The notes under the pieces were generated by a model. The model made no database searches, was not told where the DNA came from, and saw only the letters and a program-made list of their open reading frames with translations. This document shows, in pieces, positions 43,379-51,795 of a stretch of 64,000 bases of DNA (its first letter is position 1; each line of letters begins with the position of its first letter). Origin of the DNA: an uncultured Bacteroidia bacterium (GTDB taxonomy: Bacteria; Bacteroidota; Bacteroidia; Bacteroidales; ML635J-15). Position numbers and translations under genes: made by a program. The stretch is taken from positions 1,097,346 through 1,161,345 of the forward strand of contig CADCCZ010000001.1 in the NCBI GenBank assembly GCA_902800045.1, read 5' to 3'.

Positions 43379-44521
43379 ATGTTTCAATTTTTCACTGAAG
43401 ATCAGAAGATGTTGCAGACGGTAGTCCGCGAATTTGTAGAACAGAAAATAGCTCCACACGCAGCAGAATGGGACGCAGAAGACAAATGCCCGGTAGAACT
43501 CTGGCCAGAACTCGGACAGATGGGTATGCTCGGTTGCTTTGTTCCGCAGCAGTATGGTGGCGTTGGTCTAGGACTTACCGAAAGAGCAATCATAATAGAA
43601 GAAGTTTCGCGCTACTCGGCTGGCCTCGGCATTGCAATAATGACTCACGACCTCGGCGTTGCAGCTATCCTCAACTGGGGTACCGAAGAGCAGAAGCAGA
43701 AATACTTGCCAGAACTTTGCGCAGGAACAAAGGTTGGTGGTCTTTCGGCAACCGAACCGACTGGCGGTTCAGACCTTGGAAACCAGGGCACAACAATCGA
43801 CAAGACCGATACAGGTTTTGTTGTTAATGGCCGTAAGTGCTTCATTACCAACTCGCACATTGCAAATGTAAATGTAATTATCGGTTGCAGCGGCGTAAAC
43901 GAAAAGGGTCGCAAGATATTGAGCGCAGTAATCGTTCCGCCCGAGACTCCAGGTTTAGCACCAGGTCGCGAAGAACACAAGCTCGGTCTCAAGGGTTCGG
44001 TAACTGGCGAAGTTATCCTCAACGATGTAAAGATTGGTGACGACTGCTTGCTCAGCAAGGTTGGCGACGGAATGAAGGTTGCAATGCACACCATCGGACA
44101 CTTCGGTCGTTCGGGTATGGCAGCTATCGCAACTGGCGTTCTCAAGGCTTGTCTCGAAGACGGTATCAAGTTCGCAAAGGAACGCGTTGTTTACGGAAAG
44201 CCACTCACAGCATTGCAGGCTATCCAGTTCCTCATCGCCGAGAACAAGGTTGAATACGAAGCTGCAGAAAATATGCTTTTCAACGCAACTGCAATCTACG
44301 ACCGTGGTACAGAATGCGTTCCCGATGTAGCAGCAGCAAAGTTGTATGCTTCGGAAGCAGCTATCCGCGCAGCAAAGCGCACCATAGAACTTATGGGCGG
44401 CTACGGCGTAATCAACGAATACGCAGCCGGCAGATATATGCGCGACGCTCTTGCAATCGTCCCATCGGGTGGTACTTCGGAAATCATGAAGATAATCATC
44501 GCTGGAGGTTTGACAAGATAA
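43379..44521 (+). CDS. Acyl-CoA dehydrogenase with non-standard catalytic residues
   Basis: 380 residues, full length. FAD and substrate motifs are typical: GCFVPQQYGGVGLG, LSATEPTGGSDLGNQGT, GRKCFITNSHIANV, KLGLKGSVTGEVILNDVKI, KERVVYGKPLTALQAIQF and ELMGGYGVINEYAAGRYMRDA. The usual catalytic Glu of the YEGT motif is Gly364 (PSGGTSEIM), and the alternative Glu position on helix G is Ser245 (HFGRSGM). Asp91 in MTHDLG is at the position used as base in cyclohex-1-ene-carboxyl-CoA dehydrogenases. It may therefore act on an unusual substrate. Codon use is strongly biased, as in the AbfD-like gene. Needs an electron-transfer flavoprotein not seen here. Confidence 0.88.
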   Translation: MFQFFTEDQKMLQTVVREFVEQKIAPHAAEWDAEDKCPVELWPELGQMGMLGCFVPQQYGGVGLGLTERAIIIEEVSRYSAGLGIAIMTHDLGVAAILNWGTEEQKQKYLPELCAGTKVGGLSATEPTGGSDLGNQGTTIDKTDTGFVVNGRKCFITNSHIANVNVIIGCSGVNEKGRKILSAVIVPPETPGLAPGREEHKLGLKGSVTGEVILNDVKIGDDCLLSKVGDGMKVAMHTIGHFGRSGMAAIATGVLKACLEDGIKFAKERVVYGKPLTALQAIQFLIAENKVEYEAAENMLFNATAIYDRGTECVPDVAAAKLYASEAAIRAAKRTIELMGGYGVINEYAAGRYMRDALAIVPSGGTSEIMKIIIAGGLTR

Positions 44522-44529
44522 ACTCTACT

Positions 44530-44559
44530 GGGAGAGGCATTTCGCCTCTCCTATTTTTT
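44530..44559 (+). terminator. Intrinsic terminator of the acyl-CoA dehydrogenase gene
   Basis: GGAGAGGC (44531-44538) and GCCTCTCC (44544-44551) enclose ATTTC and are followed by TATTTTTT. Confidence 0.85.
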
Positions 44560-44606
44560 ACCTTTATCAGAAAAATAATAAGATAACACATTAAAAACAA
44601 GATAAT

Positions 44607-45953
44607 ATGCTTTTAGACATTACCGAAACCACAATGCCACTATGGGCAAGCATCCCGTTCGTTCTGATGCTCCTCATGATTGCAGTTTGCCCGTTGATTC
44701 ACAAACTCGAACATTGGTGGGAGAAAAACCTTAACAAACTGCTTGTTTCGCTGATTCTCGGAACTCCTGTAGCCATTTTCCTAATAATAAACGGCATGAC
44801 TCATGGTCTCGAACACCAGTTGCTGTTCGACTACATACCTTTTATTATATTATTAGGTTCGCTGTTTGTGATTACTGGCGGTATCCACCTGAAAGGCGAC
44901 ATCGAAGCAAAGCCGAAAATCAACACCTTGTTTCTCGGACTTGGTGCAATACTGGCATCAATAATGGGAACGACAGGTGCAGCAATGCTTCTCATCCGCC
45001 CCGTAATCCGTACAAATGCCGAGCGCAAGTACAAGGTACACACCATATTGTTCTTCATCGCCTGCGTAGCAAACTGCGGTGGACTTCTCACGCCACTAGG
45101 CGATCCGCCACTGTTCCTGCTATACCTGCGCGGTGCCGACTTCACTTGGTTCCTGCACTTGGTTCCCGAATGGGCATTCACAAACATTGTGCTGCTGCTC
45201 ATATATTTCATTCTTGACACTCACTACTACAAGAAGGAAAATCCTGCCGACATTATGCTCGACAAGACCTTGAAGCAGCCTATCAGACTCGAAGGCAAGC
45301 TCAACTTCCTCTGGCTGGCTGGCGTTGTTGCTTCGGTTGCTTTCATCAATGCAGGCACAATCCCCGCAATGGGCGAAGAAGACGCTCCATTATGGATTAA
45401 GTTCCTCCGCGAGTTTGTTCTTGTGGTACTTATAATACTATCGCTACTTACGACCAAGAAGCAAGTTCGCACCGACAACAAGTACTCGTGGACACCGATT
45501 ATCGAGGTCGCAGTATTGTTCCTCGGCATCTTCACCACTATGGTTCCGACAATGATGTACCTGAAGGCAAACGCAGCATCATGGGGACTCGACTCGCCAT
45601 GGCAGTTCTACTACCTCACCGGCGCAATGAGTTCATTCCTCGACAATGCACCTACAGCACTTGCATTCCACGGCGTAGCATCAGGACTTACACCAGATAC
45701 CGTTGCTGCAATAGGAGGAAATATCGTCGCCGACATTCCCGAAATCCTGTTGAAGGCAATTTCGGTTGGTGCTGTATTCTTCGGAGCAATGACCTACATT
45801 GGCAACGGACCTAACTTTATGGTTAAGTCGATCGCAGAGGAAAACGGAATCAAGATGCCGTCGTTCTTCGGATATATGATTAAGTTCTCGTTGATTATCT
45901 TATTGCCGGTTTATGTATTGACACAGGTAATATTCTTGTGGCTGCTGGCATAG
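44607..45953 (+). CDS. nhaD: NhaD-like sodium:proton antiporter
   Basis: 448 residues with 11-12 membrane segments. Characteristic NhaD/ArsB-superfamily segments are VITGGIHLKGDIEAKPKINTLFLGLGAILASIMGTTGAAMLLIRPVIRTNAERK, CVANCGGLLTPLGDPPLFLLYLRG and LTGAMSSFLDNAPTALAFHG, followed by AMTYIGNGPNFMVKSIAEE. It exchanges Na+ for H+ across the inner membrane, which suits an anaerobe using sodium-motive force. It lies behind the terminator of the acyl-CoA dehydrogenase and is followed by its own strong terminator, so it is a single-gene unit. Confidence 0.9.
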   Translation: MLLDITETTMPLWASIPFVLMLLMIAVCPLIHKLEHWWEKNLNKLLVSLILGTPVAIFLIINGMTHGLEHQLLFDYIPFIILLGSLFVITGGIHLKGDIEAKPKINTLFLGLGAILASIMGTTGAAMLLIRPVIRTNAERKYKVHTILFFIACVANCGGLLTPLGDPPLFLLYLRGADFTWFLHLVPEWAFTNIVLLLIYFILDTHYYKKENPADIMLDKTLKQPIRLEGKLNFLWLAGVVASVAFINAGTIPAMGEEDAPLWIKFLREFVLVVLIILSLLTTKKQVRTDNKYSWTPIIEVAVLFLGIFTTMVPTMMYLKANAASWGLDSPWQFYYLTGAMSSFLDNAPTALAFHGVASGLTPDTVAAIGGNIVADIPEILLKAISVGAVFFGAMTYIGNGPNFMVKSIAEENGIKMPSFFGYMIKFSLIILLPVYVLTQVIFLWLLA

Positions 45954-45970
45954 CTAATCTAAAAGGCATA

Positions 45971-46004
45971 AAAAAATGGCACGTTTTAGCGTGCCATTTT
46001 TTTT
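45971..46004. terminator. Bidirectional intrinsic terminator
   Basis: TGGCACG (45977-45983) and CGTGCCA (45990-45996) enclose TTTTAG, with a run of A before and eight T after. It can end the antiporter transcript on the plus strand and the convergent four-helix-bundle gene on the minus strand. Confidence 0.88.
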
Positions 46005-46548
46005 ATTTATTCATTTGAGATTTCCTTGCTTTAGACATTGCTTCTCTTATGCCACCATTTTCTATAAATTGCTTCTCCAATGTTTGCAAAAACCGCTGTA
46101 ACATTCGATCTGTTTGATGTATTAACGACAATGCTACATTTGCCAATTCCTCATCATTCCATTTATCAAAATATAATTGATAATCGCCCAAGTCATTATG
46201 CGCCTTACAATATTCTAACATCTTAGCATAACGAGGATGTGATTCTGTCCATATGGTTAGGCTTCTCGTCCTCAAATAATCCTCATAATCTTCTCTAAGT
46301 TCCTGCAAACTGCTTTTGCCAACATTAAGCAATTTTATCTGCATTTCAGACGATGTTACACCATCTGCCATTCCTTCTACAAAATTTTGCTTCCCAGAAC
46401 GTGCCGCTTGAATCATCTGATCTACAGTTCTGTCTTTTTTCAGTAGATATTTATGAGCAAAATAGAATGTCAAATCGTATATCACCATAGATTTCCTATA
46501 GAAATACATATTACGACAATCGCCATTACCTTTTAGAAACCCATTCAT
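46003..46548 (-). CDS. Four-helix-bundle protein with suffix domain
   Basis: 181 residues from the ATG at 46548 (46581 possible). The segment YRKSMVIYDLTFYFAHKYLLKKDRTVDQMIQAARSGKQNFVEGMADGVTSSEMQIKLLNVGKSSLQELREDYEDYL is the standard four-helix-bundle (IVS/S23-like) fold, and the tail has the Bacteroidota suffix domain (ESHPRYAKM, ANVALSLIHQTDRMLQRFLQTLEKQFIENGGIREAM). These small RNA-binding-like proteins are often coded within or near variable loci; the function is unknown. A CTAG-rich palindrome lies just upstream. Confidence 0.85.
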   Translation of the reverse strand: MNGFLKGNGDCRNMYFYRKSMVIYDLTFYFAHKYLLKKDRTVDQMIQAARSGKQNFVEGMADGVTSSEMQIKLLNVGKSSLQELREDYEDYLRTRSLTIWTESHPRYAKMLEYCKAHNDLGDYQLYFDKWNDEELANVALSLIHQTDRMLQRFLQTLEKQFIENGGIREAMSKARKSQMNK

Positions 46549-46584
46549 TATTATAATCACATAAAATTCAACAATTATCATTCT

Positions 46585-46616
46585 CTAGTTTAACTAGTTA
46601 AACTAGACAAACTAGG
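46585..46616. repeat. Perfect 22-bp CTAG palindrome with tandem half-sites
   Basis: CTAGTTTAACTAG continues as TTAAACTAG (46585-46606), a perfect palindrome, followed by ACAAACTAG. CTAG therefore occurs four times in 32 bases. It lies between the SH3-like gene and the four-helix-bundle gene. Confidence 0.75.
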
Positions 46617-46625
46617 CGAAAAACT

Positions 46626-47150
46626 TTAGCAGCAGGTTGTCAACGGATTGTCGCAGATATTCTCAAGCCGAATCCAACCACGATGTTTGTCGCGAGTTTC
46701 CACATAAACCCACATGCCTTTTACATCCAACGGACACAAAACTATTTCATCTGTAAAAGCATAAACCTCATCAGACTTTTCGCTTGGCTTTGAGTACAAC
46801 GCCATACGCTGACCTCCATAATTTCTGGTAGCAAAGCCAATAGCCGAATAATGTATATATGCAGTCTTGCATTTGCCACTGAAATCAAAATCATTTTCAC
46901 TATAATCGCACATACCGAAGATGGAATTACCATCAACAACCCACCAACCGTCATGCGGCTTTTTTACTCCTAGCATATAAATGCAAGTATCTGGCAGAGT
47001 ATAAACCTTTTCTCCGTTTGGAGCCGAATGGATATTTGCATGCGTACCTGCCTCATCTCCTATTATATAAACAGAAAGTCCCTTCTGTGCACTGACAAGT
47101 GATGCGGAAATCACAGCCACTAAAATTAATATTAATCTTCTGAAATTCAT
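46626..47150 (-). CDS. Secreted SH3-like domain protein
   Basis: 174 residues with a signal peptide (MNFRRLILILVAVISASLVSAQ). The mature part has two SH3b-like halves: GTHANIHSAPNGEKVYTLPDTCIYMLGVKKPHDGWWVV and YGGQRMALYSKPSEKSDEVYAFTDEIVLCPLDVKGMWVYVETRDKHRGWIRLENICDNPLTTCC. The GWIRLxNICxNPLTTC end is common among Bacteroidota SH3-like periplasmic proteins. It may bind peptidoglycan or a protein. The gene follows the MFS gene by 15 bases. Confidence 0.75.
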   Translation of the reverse strand: MNFRRLILILVAVISASLVSAQKGLSVYIIGDEAGTHANIHSAPNGEKVYTLPDTCIYMLGVKKPHDGWWVVDGNSIFGMCDYSENDFDFSGKCKTAYIHYSAIGFATRNYGGQRMALYSKPSEKSDEVYAFTDEIVLCPLDVKGMWVYVETRDKHRGWIRLENICDNPLTTCC

Positions 47151-47165
47151 AATATATACCTTTAA

Positions 47166-48362
47166 TTACCTTAATCTGTTTTTCAAATAATTATTCCGGA
47201 CATACGCAAAATAAAATATCACACCTACAGCATTCAAAATCCATGCCACCCAGAATGCGCTATGGTAACCGAAATGCTCAACAAAAACTCCACCTACAAG
47301 TATGCCAAGTCCCACTCCTATATCCCAGCTAATCAAGATGCTAGAATTTGCTGTACCGCGCTGAGTATGTGGCGCCAAGTTTATAAACATTGTCTGGAAA
47401 GCAGGCCACATGTGACCATTGCCCAACCCTATTATCAGAGCCGAAGCATAAAATCCGACAGGATTGTGCAAGGCAGCAAACAGCAAGTACCCACAAACCG
47501 AAACACATACACCTATGGACGCGTTCTGCACTATTTTCCCCTCACGCAATGTCCTGCTGCCAATAAGCCGCGACATTATCAGTCCTGCCGAAAGCAGAAT
47601 GAAGAAAACTCCAGAACCACCGGTTATACCGAGCTCTTCCTTGCCATATATTGCTATGTATGTGGCGATTACACCATATGAGAACGCATAGCACACCATT
47701 GCAAGTGCCTCGCTCCAACCTTTGAGCAAAAAGAAGCGGTCGAGAGATATTTTCGGCTTGTCCTGAATAATTTCGCGAGGACGCATTTTAAGTGTTGAGT
47801 TTATTGCAAAGCCGATTCCCGAAAACAGCAGCGAAAGTATGAATATAAGGTCGTAGCTACCAGTCATTTCGTGAATCCATATTGCCACCGTCGGACCGAT
47901 TGCCGACGCAATATTATTGCTAAGTCCATAATAACCAATACCCTCTGCCCTACGCGAAGGATGAAGCACATCGATTGCCACTGTACTGTTCGAGACGGTT
48001 GTTGCTCCGAATGGCGCTCCGTGAAGCGTCCTTACCACGGCAAAAGTCACGAGTGTACCTGCAACCAGATAGCCAGCAAAAAAAGCGAAGAACAGGAAAT
48101 AGCATATCAGCAGGACCTTCTTGCGGGGAAAACTATCGACAAAAAAGCCACTGAACGGACGGATTAGCAAAGCCGTAAGCGTGTATCCCGAAAGCACTAT
48201 GCCAATAATATCCTTGTTGGCATCGAAAGTGTCGCTCATGTAAAGTGGCAACATAGGTGCCAACAGCATGAACGAAAAGAAAATCATAAAGTTAGCAATC
48301 CACACCTTGGTGTAGTTGCTGTTCCATAGCTTTTCCTTGATTTCGGTCTGCTCCGATGTCAT
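47166..48362 (-). CDS. MFS transporter
   Basis: 398 residues with twelve membrane segments. The first loop shows GYTLTALLIRPFSGFFVDSFPRKKVLL (the MFS motif A position), and HGAPFGATTVSNSTVAIDVLHPSRRAEGIGYYGL follows, as in YwfA/arabinose-efflux-like exporters of Bacteroidota. The C-terminal half contains IGLGNGHMWPAFQTMFINLAP. It probably exports a small molecule or drug by proton exchange; the substrate is unknown. It lies 9 bases behind the flavodoxin gene. Confidence 0.88.
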   Translation of the reverse strand: MTSEQTEIKEKLWNSNYTKVWIANFMIFFSFMLLAPMLPLYMSDTFDANKDIIGIVLSGYTLTALLIRPFSGFFVDSFPRKKVLLICYFLFFAFFAGYLVAGTLVTFAVVRTLHGAPFGATTVSNSTVAIDVLHPSRRAEGIGYYGLSNNIASAIGPTVAIWIHEMTGSYDLIFILSLLFSGIGFAINSTLKMRPREIIQDKPKISLDRFFLLKGWSEALAMVCYAFSYGVIATYIAIYGKEELGITGGSGVFFILLSAGLIMSRLIGSRTLREGKIVQNASIGVCVSVCGYLLFAALHNPVGFYASALIIGLGNGHMWPAFQTMFINLAPHTQRGTANSSILISWDIGVGLGILVGGVFVEHFGYHSAFWVAWILNAVGVIFYFAYVRNNYLKNRLR

Positions 48363-48371
48363 TGTGGAGTT

Positions 48372-48914
48372 TTATTTCAAACCTATTTCCTTGAGCCACT
48401 TGGCAATATCGTCATCGGAAGATGCGACGCTCGAACCAGCGAACACAACGGATTTCAAGAACTTAGCATTTCCTGCCAACTTGCGCATATCGGTTTCGCA
48501 ACGCGAAAGTCCTCCTCCGCCGTGGGTTACAAATAAAGCGACAGTCTTGCCTTCGAAATTATTTTCCATAAGGAAAGTTGCCTCAGGCGGAGCTATCGTA
48601 CTGCACCAATTTGGCGTACCGACAAGAATAACATCGTAGTCGCCAAGATTATCAATCTTGGTCTTAATCGCCGGTCTGAAATTCTCTTTTGTCTCCTTGC
48701 GAGCCTGCGCCACGCACTCCGAATAGTCGGTCGGGTATGCAGTTTCAGGAACAATCTCCACAATATCGGCACCAAGCTGAGCCTTAATCTTTTCAGCCAC
48801 GACACGAGTATTTCCGCCCCATGAATAATAAACCACTAGAACCTTCTGGTTCTGCGAATTAGCACACATTGCTGTCATAATGAATAAAACTAATGTAAAT
48901 AATACGTTTTTCAT
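48372..48914 (-). CDS. Exported flavodoxin-family protein
   Basis: 180 residues from the ATG at 48914. The N-terminus MKNVLFTLVLFIMTAMCANSQ is a signal peptide. The flavodoxin domain follows: KVLVVYYSWGGNTRVVAEKI (phosphate loop), IVEIVPETAYPTDYSECVAQARKE, YDVILVGTPNWCSTIAPPEATFLMEN and VALFVTHGGGGLSRCETDMRKL. The fold and loops point to FMN binding. Most flavodoxins are cytoplasmic, so the signal peptide is unusual, although exported members occur in Bacteroidota. It starts the operon with the MFS and SH3 genes behind an exact -7 box. Confidence 0.85.
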   Translation of the reverse strand: MKNVLFTLVLFIMTAMCANSQNQKVLVVYYSWGGNTRVVAEKIKAQLGADIVEIVPETAYPTDYSECVAQARKETKENFRPAIKTKIDNLGDYDVILVGTPNWCSTIAPPEATFLMENNFEGKTVALFVTHGGGGLSRCETDMRKLAGNAKFLKSVVFAGSSVASSDDDIAKWLKEIGLK

Positions 48915-48930
48915 CAAAAAAATGTTTTGG

Positions 48931-48938
48931 CAAAGGTA
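48931..48938 (-). promoter_or_regulatory. Candidate -7 box for the flavodoxin-MFS-SH3 operon
   Basis: The minus strand reads TACCTTTG, an exact TAnnTTTG match, 17 bases ahead of the start at 48914. Confidence 0.5.
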
Positions 48939-49004
48939 CGAAAAAAGTAAAACCGCCGTGAATACATTATTATTAATTTCGCGACCGAAAACTTTATACG
49001 CACA

Positions 49005-49901
49005 ATGGACAGATTTCGCAGTTTCGTACTTCCAATAGCAATAGTCCTCGGGCTATTGCTGCACAAGTATTGCGCATTGTTCACACCTTACGTGCCGATT
49101 CTGATATTTGCAATGCTACTGCTCAACTTTGCTGCTGTCGATGTCAAAAAACTCAAAATCACAATGCTCGACGTGTGGCTGATGTTGTTCCAGATCGTCG
49201 TGAGCATGGGAAGCTACTGGCTTGTAATATTTTTCGGTGGTGGCGATGCCATTGCCGAAGGCATACTGGCTGGCGTGCTTTGCCCTGTAGCAGCATCGGT
49301 GGTTGTAATATCGTGCATGCTCGGTGCCAACCGCGAAACAGTCACGACCTACACCATTCTCGGAAACCTTATGGTGGCTGTAGTGGCTCCGATATATTTT
49401 TCGTTCATAGGGCAACAACAAGACATGCCGTTTCTCGATTCGTTCTGGCTGATACTGAAGCGAGTAAGTCCAATAATTGCACTGCCGTTCATACTTGCAC
49501 TATGCATGCAGCACTGGCTTCCGAAAGTCAACGGGTTCCTTTGCAAAATAAAGGGCGTATCGTTCTACCTGTGGGCATTGGCGTTGCTTTTTACACTTGG
49601 ACAGACCATCGACTTCATGTTCTTATATGGAAAAGATAACCTCGGAAGCATAATAGCATTGGGGATTGCCTCGCTGATATTCTGCGTAATACAGTTCGGA
49701 TTGGGCAAATGGCTCGGCAAAAAGTACGGCGACAAGATGGCCGGTGGCCAGTTGCTCGGTCAAAAGAATACAGCTATGGGCATCTGGATGGCAAACACCT
49801 ACCTCAATCCGCTTGCCTCGGTCTTCCCCGCCCTTTATTCCATTTGGCAGAACCTGTTCAACAGCTGGCAGATGTGGAAGTACGGAAAGAAAAAAAACTG
49901 A
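49005..49901 (+). CDS. BASS-family (bile acid:sodium symporter-like) transporter
   Basis: 298 residues with nine to ten membrane segments. The core shows LLNFAAVDVKKLKITMLDVWLMLFQIV, ILAGVLCPVAASVVVISCMLGANRETVTTYTILGNLMVAVVAPIYF and a C-terminal QLLGQKNTAMGIWMANTYLNPLASVFPALYSIWQNLFNSWQMW, as in the SBF-like transporters of Bacteroidota. It should be in the inner membrane and coupled to Na+. The substrate cannot be named. The porin gene begins 31 bases after its stop. Confidence 0.82.
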   Translation: MDRFRSFVLPIAIVLGLLLHKYCALFTPYVPILIFAMLLLNFAAVDVKKLKITMLDVWLMLFQIVVSMGSYWLVIFFGGGDAIAEGILAGVLCPVAASVVVISCMLGANRETVTTYTILGNLMVAVVAPIYFSFIGQQQDMPFLDSFWLILKRVSPIIALPFILALCMQHWLPKVNGFLCKIKGVSFYLWALALLFTLGQTIDFMFLYGKDNLGSIIALGIASLIFCVIQFGLGKWLGKKYGDKMAGGQLLGQKNTAMGIWMANTYLNPLASVFPALYSIWQNLFNSWQMWKYGKKKN

Positions 49902-49919
49902 GCTTTGGAATATTTTTAA

Positions 49920-49927
49920 TAATTTTG
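49920..49927 (+). promoter_or_regulatory. Candidate -7 box for the porin gene
   Basis: TAATTTTG is an exact TAnnTTTG match. It is only 5 bases before the ATG at 49933, so a transcript from it would be nearly leaderless; it may be coincidental. Confidence 0.25.
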
Positions 49928-49932
49928 CAGCG

Positions 49933-51792
49933 ATGCGAAAAATAGCGACATTAGTAATATTAATGCTTGTAGCATTCGCTGCATTTGCCCAGCACGAAGG
50001 CATTCGTCGCTATTTCTTATCGTACACCCTCGACAACGATACAATCGCCGATGACAGCTTCTACAGCGATACAACTCTCGACAACTTCTACAAGTTCATG
50101 CCCCAACAGAAAGTATCGGACAACACATTGGGATTGCTGAATCCTGGAAATCCATACCTTACTGCACTTTTTTCGGACAAGGAAAGTTCCCACGACTTTA
50201 TATTCCTAAACAATTACCAGGCTTTTATAAAATCGCATAACGACGTCGTTTATTTCGACACACAAAAGCCTTTCTCCCGATTCGACTTCTACGGAGGAAA
50301 CAAAGGCCTTGAAATTGTAAAGTTCATATTGAGCCAGAATTTCACACCTTACTTCAACCTGACATTCAACTACGACATTGCCAACTCCGACGGCTTCTAC
50401 CTCAACAGCGCATCAAAAGTTAACGCCCTCAGTTTTGCCGGAGCATTTACAAAAAAGAAATATCAGAACCATTTCAACTTTATATTCAACAAAATAAACT
50501 GCAACGAAAACGGTGGCATAGCCGACATCGACAGATTTATGAGCGGCGACATAAGAGCTGTTGACAACAACGTACAGCTAAACAAAGCATCAAGTTCGAT
50601 TTCGCAACTCGGAGGACAATACAACCACGAATTCCGCTTCGGACAATACACCATCGACACCATAATACGCGACGAGAAAAACGATACTATTATAAACAAA
50701 ACCCTGCACAGCAAATTCTCGATTGTCCACGACATCACTTTCGACCGATACGTACGCAAGTACATGGACGAAGGTTCAACATTCTACACCAACTTCTACA
50801 ACGACTCCAGCAAAACACACGACTCGGTAACATACTACCAGTTCAACAACAAACTGCTGCTTTGCCTCAACATCAACAACGACTCCACAGGAAATTTCCT
50901 GAAACTATATGCAGGACTAAAAAACCGAACATACTCGTTTGTAATCGACACGACACACAAGACATCATATAGTTCGACATATATCACTGGAAACCTAATC
51001 TTCAAGCACAACAAAACCAATTTGCAAGTAAACGCCGACTATTGTCTGTTTGGTGGAGATGCTTACGACTTCGACGTGTCGGGCGAACTGCAGCAGATGT
51101 TTGGCGAAAATCTAGGTATCAATGCAAATGTCGGATATTCGCTAGCCTATTGTACATTATTCGAAACCTACTACACATCGAACAATTTCAAATGGGAAAA
51201 CGATTTTGCAAAACCAGGCGTTGCAACAGCACACATCGACTTGTTCCACAATAAATTCCAGTTTTCTGTAGGTGCAAACCTAAATCTGCTGCACGACTAT
51301 ATAATCTTCGACCAGCAGGCTTTGCCGACACAAATACACAAGGCAAACATAATCGCCGACGTATATGCCTGCAAGACTTTCAATTTCTGGAAATTCCACT
51401 GGTACACAAAAGTCGCCTACCAATACATTTCAGACAAGCAATATGTACGACTTCCAGAAGCTGTCGGATACACAAGCCTATACTTCATGACAGGCATGTT
51501 CCACGACGCACTTACGCTTCAGGTTGGCGTCGATGCAAAGATGAACTCTAACTTCTACGGATACGCATACATGCCTGCAACTGGCATGTTCTATCTGCAG
51601 GACGATCAGAAATTTGGCTTCTATCCTAACCTCGGTGTATTTATCGGAGCCAAGATCAAAAGATTCCGCATATTTGCGAGACTATCAAACTACAATTCAC
51701 TTTTCATGAAACCGACATTCTTCTCACTATATAGGATACCCGAAAATCCAATGGCCTTCAATTTCGGCATATCGTGGGAGTTTTACGACTAA
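49933..51792 (+). CDS. Putative outer-membrane porin
   Basis: 619 residues from the ATG at 49933, which gives a signal peptide (MRKIATLVILMLVAFAAFAQ); an in-frame start at 49744 would lie inside the transporter gene. The mature protein is built of amphipathic beta-strands rich in Tyr, Phe and Asn (VYFDTQKPFSRFDFYGG, FTPYFNLTFNYDIANSDGFYLN, LFKHNKTNLQVNADYCLFGG) and ends with an aromatic strand, IPENPMAFNFGISWEFYD, as outer-membrane barrels do. It fits the Bacteroidota putative porin family found near lytic transglycosylases. The next gene starts 4 bases later. Confidence 0.8.
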   Translation: MRKIATLVILMLVAFAAFAQHEGIRRYFLSYTLDNDTIADDSFYSDTTLDNFYKFMPQQKVSDNTLGLLNPGNPYLTALFSDKESSHDFIFLNNYQAFIKSHNDVVYFDTQKPFSRFDFYGGNKGLEIVKFILSQNFTPYFNLTFNYDIANSDGFYLNSASKVNALSFAGAFTKKKYQNHFNFIFNKINCNENGGIADIDRFMSGDIRAVDNNVQLNKASSSISQLGGQYNHEFRFGQYTIDTIIRDEKNDTIINKTLHSKFSIVHDITFDRYVRKYMDEGSTFYTNFYNDSSKTHDSVTYYQFNNKLLLCLNINNDSTGNFLKLYAGLKNRTYSFVIDTTHKTSYSSTYITGNLIFKHNKTNLQVNADYCLFGGDAYDFDVSGELQQMFGENLGINANVGYSLAYCTLFETYYTSNNFKWENDFAKPGVATAHIDLFHNKFQFSVGANLNLLHDYIIFDQQALPTQIHKANIIADVYACKTFNFWKFHWYTKVAYQYISDKQYVRLPEAVGYTSLYFMTGMFHDALTLQVGVDAKMNSNFYGYAYMPATGMFYLQDDQKFGFYPNLGVFIGAKIKRFRIFARLSNYNSLFMKPTFFSLYRIPENPMAFNFGISWEFYD

Positions 51793-51795
51793 TTT

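Noticed and set aside
49744..49932. Longer N-terminus for the porin
   Set aside because: It lies inside the transporter gene in another frame; the ATG at 49933 gives a proper signal peptide.
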